13,317 bases of DNA from JAADHG01 sp964418645 (GCA_964418645.1 CAYQME010000063.1:1-13317); one strand, 5' to 3'. Shown: positions 1 through 7,149, counted from the first letter of the stretch. Notes: generated by a model from the letters alone, not told the origin. Translations and numbers: made by a program.

Positions 1-190
1 AGATGATGATAAATTAATTGGAAGACCAACGGGGTTTAAAATTACTGTTAGAGAGGTTGAGATTGCTGCTGGCGCGCAATTTATAATTCCTATACTTGGA
101 AAAATGATGCGTATGCCTGGGCTGCCTGCTACTCCTGCTTCAGAAGGTATGTCCATAAATAATAATGGTGTTATTTCTGGATTATCATAA
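1..190 (+). CDS. fhs: Formate-tetrahydrofolate ligase, C-terminal end (partial)
   Basis: This is the last 62 codons of a + strand gene that begins outside the window, read from base 2 and stopping with TAA at 188-190. The translated tail contains GRPTGFKITVREVE, then AGAQFIIPILG, then MPGLPATPASE, and ends in a GVISGLS-type tail. This matches the conserved C-terminus of formate-tetrahydrofolate ligase (10-formyl-THF synthetase), which carries the REVE and MPGLP signatures. The enzyme is cytosolic and uses ATP to join formate to tetrahydrofolate, supplying one-carbon units for purines and fMet-tRNA. The ATP-binding P-loop region lies upstream and cannot be checked here. The gene converges on mdh, and the two share the hairpin terminator at 211-240. 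The family call is secure from the tail; completeness of the gene is unknown. Confidence 0.9.
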   Translation, partial: DDDKLIGRPTGFKITVREVEIAAGAQFIIPILGKMMRMPGLPATPASEGMSINNNGVISGLS

Positions 191-210
191 TTCCTAACAA
201 TATATTAAAT

Positions 211-240
211 AAAAAAACCAGCCATATGGCTGGTTTTTTT
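211..240. terminator. Bidirectional hairpin terminator between fhs and mdh
   Basis: The 30 bases form a perfect palindrome with 15-nt arms. The core is ACCAGCCAT/ATGGCTGGT, flanked by an A-run on the left and a T-run on the right. Read on either strand it gives a GC-containing stem followed by seven U residues, so it can stop both fhs (ending at 190, +) and mdh (ending at 257, minus). Confidence 0.9.
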
Positions 241-256
241 ATTTAAAGCAAGGCTT

Positions 257-1183
257 TTATAACTCTAATAAACCATTTGTTTTTTTAACACCTTCTGCAC
301 TTTCTTGCATGTGTGCTTTTTCAGCAGCACATAGTTCTATTTCTACAATACTTTCAATACCGTTTTTACCAAGAATAACAGGCACGCCGATACATAAATC
401 GTTTAAGCCATATTCTCCATCTAATAATGTAGAACATGGGAACATTTTTTTTTGGTCACAAGCAATAGCTTGTACTAAGCCACTTACTGCAGCTCCAGGA
501 GCATACCAAGCAGAAGTTCCTAATAATTTAGTAAGTGTAGCTCCGCCTACTTTAGTATCTTCTTTAACTTTGTTTAAACGTTCTTCTGATAAAAATTCAG
601 ATACTTTTAAACTATTTCTAGTAGCATGAGATGTTAAAGGCACCATACCTTTATCGCTATGTCCTCCAATTACCATTCCATCTACATCACTAATAGGAGC
701 TTCTAGAGCTTCAGCTAATCTATATTTAAAACGAGCAGAATCTAAAGCACCTCCCATTCCAATAATCCTGTTTTTTGGCAATCCTGTAGTTTTATGTACC
801 AAGTAGGTCATCGTATCCATTGGATTACTTACTACAATAATAATTGTATTTGAAGAGTGCTCTAATAAGCTTGAAGATACTGTTTTTACAATACCTGCAT
901 TAATACCAATTAACTCTTCACGAGTCATTCCAGGTTTACGGGGAATACCAGATGTAATTACACAAATATCACTATTTGCTGTTTTAGAATAATCACTCGT
1001 TGTTCCTGTGATTTGGGTATCAAAACCATTAAGTGAAGCTGTTTGCATTAAATCCATAGCTTTCCCTTCGGCATAGCCTTCTTTAATGTCTAATATAACA
1101 ACCTCTGAAGCAAAATTTTTTATAGCTATATACTCTGCACAACTTGCTCCTACAGCTCCTGCTCCTACTACTGTTACTTTCAT
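257..1183 (-). CDS. mdh: Malate dehydrogenase (LDH-like type)
   Basis: The 308-residue cytosolic NAD-dependent enzyme interconverts malate and oxaloacetate in the TCA cycle. The Rossmann glycine motif GAGAVG is at residues 7-12, with the NAD-selecting Asp32 at the end of strand two. The mobile-loop substrate arginines are R82 and R88 in PRKPGMTR. Further signatures are Asn120 in the SNPMD segment, the D148/R151 pair in GALDSARF, and the catalytic His175 in GGHSD. The arginine in the loop (PRKPG) favours malate over lactate dehydrogenase. Length is normal for the short LDH-like MDH found in Bacteroidota. The gene follows the DUF6588-like gene after 128 bases but is separated from it by a terminator, and has its own -7 candidate at 1228-1235. 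A terminator shared with fhs lies downstream. Confidence 0.95.
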   Translation of the reverse strand: MKVTVVGAGAVGASCAEYIAIKNFASEVVILDIKEGYAEGKAMDLMQTASLNGFDTQITGTTSDYSKTANSDICVITSGIPRKPGMTREELIGINAGIVKTVSSSLLEHSSNTIIIVVSNPMDTMTYLVHKTTGLPKNRIIGMGGALDSARFKYRLAEALEAPISDVDGMVIGGHSDKGMVPLTSHATRNSLKVSEFLSEERLNKVKEDTKVGGATLTKLLGTSAWYAPGAAVSGLVQAIACDQKKMFPCSTLLDGEYGLNDLCIGVPVILGKNGIESIVEIELCAAEKAHMQESAEGVKKTNGLLEL

Positions 1184-1227
1184 TTCTTTTTATATTTTTT
1201 ATTTATTGAGTTGATTTTTTAAGACCC

Positions 1228-1235
1228 CAAAATTA
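1228..1235 (-). promoter_or_regulatory. Candidate -7 promoter element for mdh
   Basis: Read on the minus strand this is TAATTTTG, a full match to the Bacteroidota -7 consensus TAnnTTTG. It lies 45-52 bases upstream of the mdh start and downstream of the preceding terminator. No TTG is present at the usual -33 spacing, so only the -7 half is supported. Confidence 0.4.
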
Positions 1236-1257
1236 AGAATAAATATGGTCTAAATAA

Positions 1258-1288
1258 AGAAAGCGCAAGATTAAATCTTGCGCTTTCT
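1258..1288 (-). terminator. Hairpin terminator after the DUF6588-like gene
   Basis: A perfect 14-bp stem (1258-1271 with 1275-1288) closes a 3-nt loop, with a GC-rich centre GCGC. On the minus strand it is followed by TTTATTTA, a moderate U-tract. It starts 23 bases past the stop codon at 1312 and lies upstream of the mdh -7 element, so it should insulate the two genes. Confidence 0.8.
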
Positions 1289-1311
1289 AAAGGTTTATAA
1301 TTATTGGTTAA

Positions 1312-2343
1312 CTATCTAAAGCTAAAAGCAATTCCTGCAGAAGCGGTATTGTATTCTTGCATCGTATAATCCGCAAATATTTTAAAAAATCCAAGGCTTA
1401 ATCTTGCTCCTAATGTGGCTCTAAACCCGCTTGCATCAAAATCTAAATCAAGTGGATTTTGTATAGAACTTACTGCTTGTTGTCCATCTAAAGGACCACC
1501 TTGAATTGTATATTCTAAATCATAAGTTCCCAACATTTTTAATGTTGAATTTCCACCACTAAAACCTAATCCTCCATAAACATTAATAATAGGAAAATTT
1601 AAAGATGCTATTGCTTGAACTGTATATGATTTTAAACTAAATTCGGCACTTTGATTTTGTCCAGAAAAAGTTTGCTCGTTCATGTTGTAATTAACATCCA
1701 TTGATGTATAAGCAGCCAGTACAGACACATGTAATGGTAGTCTATCTAATGCTCCTAGAGCATTTGTAATTTCTTTTTTAAGTCCTATTCCTAAAAGTTT
1801 ACCTTTTACATCATCATCCCCTACTTCAGGAACTGCACGCAACATAACATCAAATTTGTAAGGTAATCCTAAGCTTAGTTGAATTGCTGGTGTTGGAACT
1901 GCGCTTAGAGGTAGATCTCCTTGAATACCAGAAGGCATTTCGAAAGAAGCACTTACATTTTGACTAACACCTCCAACCATAGCATTTGTAGACACATTCA
2001 TTGGGGCTCCATCACCTGAGCCCATTATCGTAGGACTAGTAGTAGATGTAGATGTTATACTAGTTAAGCCTAAATCGGCGAAATTGAAAATTTCATCTTT
2101 AGTAGGTACAAAAGATAAATTAAAACCAATTGAAACATCAAAGCCTAATTTTTTATGAACTTTAGCAGTATGATACCAACCACTGTTCATTCCATAAATT
2201 AAACCTTTCATTGCCGGTTGTATGTAAGCTTCTGTTAATTTGTTTGCATCATTTTGAGCCGATAGTAAAATACTCTCTAACTCTTGAGCTTTTGCCACTT
2301 GAGTCGCTAAAAAAAGCGATAGCAGAAATGTAACCTTTTTCAT
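1312..2343 (-). CDS. Secreted/outer-membrane DUF6588-like protein of unknown function
   Basis: The chosen start gives 343 residues. An upstream in-frame ATG at 2388 would add 15 residues, but it precedes the candidate -7 element at 2366-2373 and would bury the signal peptide. From the chosen Met the N-terminus is a classic Sec signal: KK, a hydrophobic core of about 11 residues, then QVAKAQ with cleavage near residues 19-20. The mature part opens with LLSAQNDANKLTEAYIQP, then GLIYGMNSGWYHTAKVHK and GFDVSIGFNLSFVP. I recognise this pattern from DUF6588-family proteins of Bacteroidota. The C-terminal half has alternating hydrophobic and glycine-rich strands and ends in GIAFSFR, consistent with an outer-membrane beta-barrel. 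The role is unknown. The gene sits alone between terminators, next to gyrB. The family name is from memory; the exported barrel-like character is the stronger call. Confidence 0.75.
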   Translation of the reverse strand: MKKVTFLLSLFLATQVAKAQELESILLSAQNDANKLTEAYIQPAMKGLIYGMNSGWYHTAKVHKKLGFDVSIGFNLSFVPTKDEIFNFADLGLTSITSTSTTSPTIMGSGDGAPMNVSTNAMVGGVSQNVSASFEMPSGIQGDLPLSAVPTPAIQLSLGLPYKFDVMLRAVPEVGDDDVKGKLLGIGLKKEITNALGALDRLPLHVSVLAAYTSMDVNYNMNEQTFSGQNQSAEFSLKSYTVQAIASLNFPIINVYGGLGFSGGNSTLKMLGTYDLEYTIQGGPLDGQQAVSSIQNPLDLDFDASGFRATLGARLSLGFFKIFADYTMQEYNTASAGIAFSFR

Positions 2344-2365
2344 AGTCTTGTAAATTTGGGTATAG

Positions 2366-2373
2366 CAAACATA
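2366..2373 (-). promoter_or_regulatory. Candidate -7 promoter element for the DUF6588-like gene
   Basis: On the minus strand this reads TATGTTTG, an exact TAnnTTTG match, preceded by a T-rich tract. A TTG lies only 12 bases upstream, closer than the usual 17-21, so the -33 part is weak. The predicted transcript start near 2359 leaves a leader of about 16 bases before the ATG at 2343. Confidence 0.5.
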
Positions 2374-2399
2374 AAAAAAAGATTTCAAAAAACTACCAT

Positions 2400-2430
2400 T
2401 AATCGATGATTATTTACGTTTTATCGATTA
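2400..2430. repeat. Inverted repeat TAATCGAT-N15-ATCGATTA upstream of the DUF6588-like gene
   Basis: Two perfect 8-bp arms (2400-2407 and 2423-2430) are separated by 15 bases and contain an ATCGAT core. The repeat lies directly upstream of the promoter region for the gene starting at 2343, with its centre about 56 bases before the predicted transcript start. The arms are about two helical turns apart centre to centre, as expected for a dimeric regulator site. No binding protein can be named. Confidence 0.4.
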
Positions 2431-2451
2431 TTTATTGAATTTCAGTCATGT

Positions 2452-2491
2452 AAAAACGACAATACCATACAATTATAGTATTGTCGTTTTT
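2452..2491 (-). terminator. Hairpin terminator after gyrB
   Basis: A perfect 14-bp stem (2452-2465 with 2478-2491) closes a 12-nt loop. On the minus strand the stem AACGACAATAC...GTATTGTCGTT runs into five T residues, starting 20 bases after the gyrB stop. The T-run on the + side could also terminate in the other direction, but no + strand gene needs it. Confidence 0.8.
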
Positions 2492-2510
2492 TAAAATTAT
2501 AAAATTCTAT

Positions 2511-4451
2511 TTAAGCGTCTATATTAGCATAAATAGCATTCTTTTCAATAAACTCTCTACGTGGTGGTACATCATCACCCATCAACATTGAAAATATTCT
2601 ATCGGCTTCACTCCCATTTTCAATATTAACTTGACGTAATGTTCTAAAGTCAGGATTCATGGTTGTATCCCAAAGTTGAGACGCATTCATTTCCCCAAGC
2701 CCTTTATAGCGTTGTATTTTAGAACCATCTCCAAAATTAGCAACAATTTCATCACGCTCATTATCACTCCAAGCATATTGTTTCTTAGCACCTCTCTTAA
2801 CCAAATATAGTGGTGGTGTTGCAATATAAATATGCCCATTTTCTATAAGCTCTTTCATATATCTAAAGAAAAACGTTAAAATTAATGTAGCTATATGACT
2901 ACCATCAATATCAGCATCACACATAATCACTACTTTATGGTAACGCAATTTTGATAAGTTAAGAGCTTTACTATCTTCTTCGGTACCAATAGTTACACCA
3001 AGTGCAGTGAAAATATTTTTGATTTCTTCGTTTTCAAACACTTTATGCTGCATTGCTTTTTCAACATTAAGAATTTTTCCTCTTAATGGTAAAATTGCTT
3101 GAAAAGCTCTATCACGACCCTGCTTTGCTGTTCCTCCTGCCGAATCTCCCTCAACAAGGAACACTTCACATTTTGCAGGATCTTGCTCTGAGCAGTCACT
3201 TAGTTTCCCTGGTAAACCACCAATACTCATGACTGTTTTACGCTGTACCATTTCACGAGCTTTCTGTGCAGCATGACGCGCTTGAGCTGCTAAAATCACT
3301 TTTTGAACTATGGTCTTAGCATCATCTGGATGTTCTTCTAAATAATCCGTTAGCATCTCGGAAACTGCTTGACTTACTGATGCTGACACTTCTCTATTTC
3401 CGAGTTTTGTTTTGGTTTGCCCTTCAAACTGAGGTTCAGCAACTTTTACTGAAATAATTGCCGTTAAGCCTTCTCGGAAATCATCTCCTGCAATATCAAA
3501 CTTCAATTTATCTAACATGCCAGAATTATCGGCAAACTTTTTTAATGTGTGCGTTAAGCCACGTCTAAATCCTGAAAGGTGTGTTCCTCCTTCATGTGTA
3601 TTAATATTATTTACATAAGAGTGTAAATTTTCAGCATATGAGGTATTATAAATCATAGCAACCTCAACAGGCACTCCATTTTTTTCACCTTCAAAAGCAA
3701 TGACATCTTTCATTAAAGGATCACGAGTTGCATCTAAGTATTTTATAAATTCTGGAAGTCCTTCATCTGAATAAAATAATTCATTTTCAAACTCTCCTTT
3801 ATCATTTTTTTGTCGTTTATCTGTAATGGTAATTGTAATCCCTTTGTTTAGATACGACAATTCACGCAAACGGCTTGCCAAAGTATCATAACTATACTCT
3901 AATGTTAATTGAAAAATAGTTGCATCTGGCTTAAATGTAACTACAGTTCCTTTTTTATCTGATTCACCAACAGCTTTGACAGGATACATGACTTTACCTT
4001 TTTCGTATTCTTGCTCCCAGATTTTACCATCTCTATATACTATGGCCTTTAAATGTTGAGACAAAGCATTAACTACACTAACACCAACACCATGAAGTCC
4101 TCCAGAGACCTTATAAGAATCTTTGTCAAATTTACCTCCTGCACCAATCTTCGTCATTACCACTTCTAATGCAGAAACGCCTTCTTTTTTGTGCAAATCG
4201 ACTGGAATACCACGACCATTATCTTCGGTAGTTATGGAATTGTCTTCATTAATAATGACATCAATACGATCACAATGTCCTGCCATTGCCTCATCAATAG
4301 AATTATCTACAACTTCATATACCAAATGGTGTAATCCTCTAGTACCAACATCTCCAATATACATTGATGGACGCATGCGTACATGTTCCATGCCTTCTAA
4401 CGCTTGAATACTATCGGCTCCGTAATTTCCTTTTTGTTGCTTTTCGCTCAT
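2511..4451 (-). CDS. gyrB: DNA gyrase subunit B
   Basis: The 646-residue ATPase subunit of DNA gyrase pairs with GyrA (not in the window) to introduce negative supercoils. The N-terminal GHKL ATPase domain shows catalytic Glu46 in YEVVDN, the Mg/ATP residues N50 and D77 in EDNGRGIP, the glycine lid GGLHGVGV at 117-124, and the transducer lysine in QTKTKLGN at 345-352. The TOPRIM domain has EGDSAGG at 434-440 and DADIDG at 512-517. The C-terminal RYKGLGEM is at 581-588, and the protein ends with the RREFIEKNA segment typical of GyrB. EGDSAGGTAKQGRDR rather than a DSASG-type motif separates it from ParE. The length fits the compact GyrB without the insertion seen in E. coli. The ATG at 4451 is followed by an expected short basic leader. 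It has its own -7 element and terminator. Confidence 0.97.
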   Translation of the reverse strand: MSEKQQKGNYGADSIQALEGMEHVRMRPSMYIGDVGTRGLHHLVYEVVDNSIDEAMAGHCDRIDVIINEDNSITTEDNGRGIPVDLHKKEGVSALEVVMTKIGAGGKFDKDSYKVSGGLHGVGVSVVNALSQHLKAIVYRDGKIWEQEYEKGKVMYPVKAVGESDKKGTVVTFKPDATIFQLTLEYSYDTLASRLRELSYLNKGITITITDKRQKNDKGEFENELFYSDEGLPEFIKYLDATRDPLMKDVIAFEGEKNGVPVEVAMIYNTSYAENLHSYVNNINTHEGGTHLSGFRRGLTHTLKKFADNSGMLDKLKFDIAGDDFREGLTAIISVKVAEPQFEGQTKTKLGNREVSASVSQAVSEMLTDYLEEHPDDAKTIVQKVILAAQARHAAQKAREMVQRKTVMSIGGLPGKLSDCSEQDPAKCEVFLVEGDSAGGTAKQGRDRAFQAILPLRGKILNVEKAMQHKVFENEEIKNIFTALGVTIGTEEDSKALNLSKLRYHKVVIMCDADIDGSHIATLILTFFFRYMKELIENGHIYIATPPLYLVKRGAKKQYAWSDNERDEIVANFGDGSKIQRYKGLGEMNASQLWDTTMNPDFRTLRQVNIENGSEADRIFSMLMGDDVPPRREFIEKNAIYANIDA

Positions 4452-4522
4452 ATTTTATTTCTTTAATTTCTGAATTATTTTCATAAAAAAAATGACGCTA
4501 ATGCATCATTTTACGATACCAT

Positions 4523-4530
4523 CAAAGATA
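4523..4530 (-). promoter_or_regulatory. Candidate -7 promoter element for gyrB
   Basis: The minus-strand sequence TATCTTTG matches TAnnTTTG exactly. The predicted transcript would begin near 4516, giving a leader of about 65 bases before the gyrB ATG at 4451. No TTG lies at 17-21 bases upstream, where only TTT is found. Confidence 0.45.
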
Positions 4531-4580
4531 CAAAAAAGAGATGCTATTTAAAAGGTTTTGGTTCTCTAAACTCAATAATT

Positions 4581-4626
4581 ATTAACATTTGTTAATTAAT
4601 AAAAAGTGGCTTAAAACGCTTAAAAC
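4581..4626. repeat. Short palindrome and tandem 9-bp repeat upstream of gyrB
   Basis: Within the 249-base gap between the epimerase stop and gyrB, two small structures sit upstream of the gyrB promoter. One is a palindrome, ATTAAC-N4-GTTAAT (4581-4596). The other is a perfect tandem of GCTTAAAAC (4609-4617 and 4618-4626), with a third partial CTTAAAA beginning at 4631. They may be regulator sites, or chance in AT-rich DNA. The rest of the gap shows no gene and no clear epimerase terminator. Confidence 0.3.
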
Positions 4627-4700
4627 ATATCTTAAAATGGATTTCTACTAATAAATTTAAATTAAAAAACTAGAAAATTAAATAAACTTCTTACAACCTT

Positions 4701-5735
4701 TTATTCAACTTTATTAAAGCTTTTATATTCTACTCCAGAACCATTTTTTGAACTAAAAATGATATTACCATTAACCAAATATACACCTTCAGCAATATCA
4801 TTTTTTAACAACATTGCTCCATCTGCATCTATATAATCCAAAAGTGTTGCAATTTGCGCCAAAATAGAAATTCCGATTGATGATTCCGTCATACATCCAG
4901 CCATCACTTTTATATTAAGTTGCCTCGCCTTTTCTATCATTTTAAAAGCGGGAGTAAGACCTCCGCATTTCATAAGCTTTATATTTATGCCATGAAACAC
5001 CTCAGCACAGGGTTCAACATCTTCAAAACGCTGGCAACTTTCATCTGCTATAATTGGAAGCTCAGATTCTTGCTTTAGAATTTTCATCCCTTCCCAATCA
5101 TTAGCCTTAAGCGGTTGCTCAATAAACTCTACACCAAGTTCTTTTAAATTAACAGCATTTTGCAAGGTTTCTTCAACAGTCCATGAGCAGTTAGCGTCAA
5201 TTCTAAAAATTGCATTTGTAATTTTTCGAAGTTCTAAAACAATGGCTACATCATGGCTTGTTCCTAATTTAATCTTATAAATAGGCCACGGAGTTTCTAT
5301 AATTTTTTGCTTCATTTTTTCGATAGCATCAATACCAATGGTATAATTACTTTGCGGAATAGACATTTTATTATTACTCCAAAAACTTCGCAAGGTTTTG
5401 GTTTTACACTTAGCATATAAGTCCCAATAGGCACAATCTATGGCACACAAAGCAAAGTAATCCTCTTTTAATTTTGGTGCCAGTAACTGCCATAATTGTT
5501 CTGGCAGAATACCATGAGCGTTTTCAATTATTACCTTTACGCTTTCAACTGAAGTTTGTAATTTTTCAACTGTACTATTATAATACGGATTTACCGTGGC
5601 TTCACCATATCCTGTAAACTTTCCATCTGATATTGAGACAATTACAGTGTTTTGTATAGTAACTGTATATCTTGACGTAGTAAACGGATGTTTTAGTGGA
5701 AGTTGAAAAGGTCTAGAGGTTATAGTAAGCTTCAT
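4701..5735 (-). CDS. Enolase-superfamily dipeptide epimerase (L-Ala-D/L-Glu epimerase-like)
   Basis: The 344-residue cytosolic enzyme belongs to the muconate-lactonizing (MLE) subgroup of the enolase superfamily. The N-terminal capping domain (about 1-115) contains TGYGEA. The barrel carries the catalytic KxK pair K154/K156 in YKIKLG, metal ligands D180 (RIDAN), E206 (EFIEQPL) and D231 (IIADES), and the opposing catalytic K253 in NIKLMKCGG. A DxD motif, D303/D305 in YIDADGA, is the feature that in dipeptide epimerases binds the substrate's amino terminus. I therefore favour dipeptide epimerase over o-succinylbenzoate synthase or muconate cycloisomerase. Family members convert L-Ala-D-Glu from peptidoglycan to L-Ala-L-Glu, though other dipeptides are possible. 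The divergent neighbour is a membrane AraC regulator, 98 bases away. No recycling peptidase or ligase gene is adjacent. Substrate is inferred. Confidence 0.85.
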   Translation of the reverse strand: MKLTITSRPFQLPLKHPFTTSRYTVTIQNTVIVSISDGKFTGYGEATVNPYYNSTVEKLQTSVESVKVIIENAHGILPEQLWQLLAPKLKEDYFALCAIDCAYWDLYAKCKTKTLRSFWSNNKMSIPQSNYTIGIDAIEKMKQKIIETPWPIYKIKLGTSHDVAIVLELRKITNAIFRIDANCSWTVEETLQNAVNLKELGVEFIEQPLKANDWEGMKILKQESELPIIADESCQRFEDVEPCAEVFHGINIKLMKCGGLTPAFKMIEKARQLNIKVMAGCMTESSIGISILAQIATLLDYIDADGAMLLKNDIAEGVYLVNGNIIFSSKNGSGVEYKSFNKVE

Positions 5736-5742
5736 CTGAGTT

Positions 5743-5750
5743 CAAATATA
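5743..5750 (-). promoter_or_regulatory. Candidate -7 promoter element for the epimerase
   Basis: The minus-strand sequence TATATTTG matches TAnnTTTG exactly and ends only 7 bases before the ATG (5735-5733). If used, the transcript would start within a few bases of the start codon, giving a nearly leaderless mRNA. No well-spaced TTG is present upstream. Confidence 0.45.
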
Positions 5751-5786
5751 ACTTTTTTTTCAAAAGAATAGATTAGCCAAATATGG

Positions 5787-5815
5787 TTGAATTAAAATAA
5801 ATCTCCTTACTTTTA
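5787..5815 (+). promoter_or_regulatory. Candidate promoter for the membrane AraC regulator
   Basis: TTG at 5787-5789, an 18-base spacer, and TACTTTTA at 5808-5815 match TTG-N17-21-TAnnTTTG with one mismatch in the last position. The transcript would begin about 10 bases before the ATG at 5834. The -7 element overlaps the palindrome CTTTTAAAAG (5810-5819). Confidence 0.5.
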
Positions 5816-5833
5816 AAAGAATATTATGTACTA

Positions 5834-6955
5834 ATGAATTTTAATATTTTTAACAGCCTTATCCTTGCAGGAATCATTCAAGGCTTTATTTTTGCTGCCG
5901 TAGTTCTTTTTACTAAAAAATTTAGAGTCAAAAGCACACTCTTTTTGTTAGCTATAATTTTGGCTTACTCTTTGGGTAATTTACAATTTCTTTTGCCTGA
6001 TATTGGTGTAATATCACTTAATAAAATGTACAATTTTGTGTATTTGCCTTGGGCATCATTAATTGGTCCTCTACTATATTTTTATGTGGTACTATTTTTG
6101 AATCCTTCAAAAAAAATAATCTTGGTGGAAAAATTACTATTTCTCCCTTTTTTAGTGTTTTTATTATTAACCATTGTATATAGAATTGCTTTTGTAACAG
6201 ATTATAAAAACGATTCGTTTTATAACTTTTTCAAAGATATTCCAAACTTCCATGAGATTTTTGCATTACTATTAAGCATTGTCATATTATTAGTTTTAAT
6301 AAAAAAGGTTTTTATTTATGATAAGCAAAACAAAGATTTTAAAATAAACATTATTCGCACTAATTTAAATTGGTTAAAAACCATCCTGTTTTTAATGTTT
6401 TCTTTAACTATTCTGTGGACATACGTAATGTATAGAATGCTTTATTATCCTGAGATGGTTGCACCCTTTTATATTTTATGGGTTAGTATAGCAGCCACGA
6501 TTTATTGGTTGGGACATATTGGTATTTACAACTTTGGAATCATTTCAGAGCGCAAAAAAATACGAAATTACTACTCAGAAACTAAAAAGCAATCTATTAT
6601 TCCTCCTGTAAAAAATGAGCATATAACAGCTCTCGAAAATTTACTTTTGCATGATAAATTATATTTAGATTCAAGTCTTACTCTTGAAAGTGTTGCCAAA
6701 TATTTACAATTGAGCTCTAGCTATTTATCGCGAATTATTAATGCTGAATTAGAAATTAGCTTTACCGATTACCTTAATAGGCATCGTATAGAAGAAGCTA
6801 AAGCTTATTTAGAAAATCCAGAGTTTTCCAGATATACCATTGTTGCCATTGGACTTGAAGCAGGTTTCAATTCTAAATCTACCTTTTTTTATGTATTTAA
6901 AAAAGTAACTGGCAAAACACCTTTAGCGTATCAAAGAGAAATGAAGATTGCATAA
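5834..6955 (+). CDS. AraC-family regulator with an N-terminal multi-pass membrane domain
   Basis: The 373-residue protein has about seven hydrophobic segments, near residues 8-27, 34-52, 68-89, 98-118, 141-158, 182-202 and 208-228. A linker of about 50 residues leads to a C-terminal AraC DNA-binding domain (about 262-370). The domain shows both helix-turn-helix units: SLTLESVAKYLQLSSSYLSR (281-300) with NRHRIEEAKAYL next to it, then VAIGLEAGFNSKSTFFYVFKK (337-357) followed by GKTPLAYQRE. The architecture implies a membrane-bound transcription factor that senses a signal in or through the inner membrane without a kinase. No ligand can be named. It is divergent from the dipeptide epimerase (98-base gap), which is its most likely target along with itself. 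The LRR gene follows after 194 bases. The domain call is secure; the targets are inference. Confidence 0.88.
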   Translation: MNFNIFNSLILAGIIQGFIFAAVVLFTKKFRVKSTLFLLAIILAYSLGNLQFLLPDIGVISLNKMYNFVYLPWASLIGPLLYFYVVLFLNPSKKIILVEKLLFLPFLVFLLLTIVYRIAFVTDYKNDSFYNFFKDIPNFHEIFALLLSIVILLVLIKKVFIYDKQNKDFKINIIRTNLNWLKTILFLMFSLTILWTYVMYRMLYYPEMVAPFYILWVSIAATIYWLGHIGIYNFGIISERKKIRNYYSETKKQSIIPPVKNEHITALENLLLHDKLYLDSSLTLESVAKYLQLSSSYLSRIINAELEISFTDYLNRHRIEEAKAYLENPEFSRYTIVAIGLEAGFNSKSTFFYVFKKVTGKTPLAYQREMKIA

Positions 6956-7015
6956 TTCGTTAAATCAACTTCGCTTCTCATTTTCTTTAATTTCACACAC
7001 TACTTACAATTAAAT

Positions 7016-7052
7016 GACTCCGAATTTTTGTAAATGACAAAATTTCGGAGTC
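7016..7052. repeat. Hairpin with embedded TAAATGAC direct repeats upstream of the LRR gene
   Basis: Arms 7016-7030 and 7038-7052 (GACTCCGAATTTTTG / CAAAATTTCGGAGTC) pair at 14 of 15 positions around a 7-nt loop. No T-run follows on either strand, so this is a weak intrinsic terminator for the AraC gene ending at 6955, though that remains possible. TAAATGAC occurs at 7011-7018 and again at 7031-7038, exactly 20 bases apart on the same strand, which could instead be a protein-binding arrangement. Confidence 0.45.
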
Positions 7053-7149
7053 TAACAGATACTTGGTATTTATCTTTATTTTGCTTCAAACAAACCAAAA
7101 ATACTAAACTTCACTCATGTTTTAAATTTTATAAATTAAATAATTACTC

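Noticed and set aside
309..629. Open frame on the + strand opposite mdh
   Set aside because: It overlaps conserved malate dehydrogenase sequence on the other strand and shows no family features.
4123..4407. Open frame on the + strand opposite gyrB
   Set aside because: It lies wholly antisense to the conserved ATPase domain of GyrB, has no recognisable domain, and is best explained as a shadow of the gyrB coding frame.
2511..4451. Topoisomerase IV subunit ParE instead of GyrB
   Set aside because: EGDSAGGTAKQGRDR and the compact C-terminus fit GyrB; ParE of this phylum usually carries a DSASG-type motif.
7054..7149. Promoter for the LRR gene
   Set aside because: TATCTTTA at 7071-7078 matches the -7 consensus at all but one position but has no TTG at 17-21 bases upstream and would leave a leader of about 65 bases; too weak to list as a feature.
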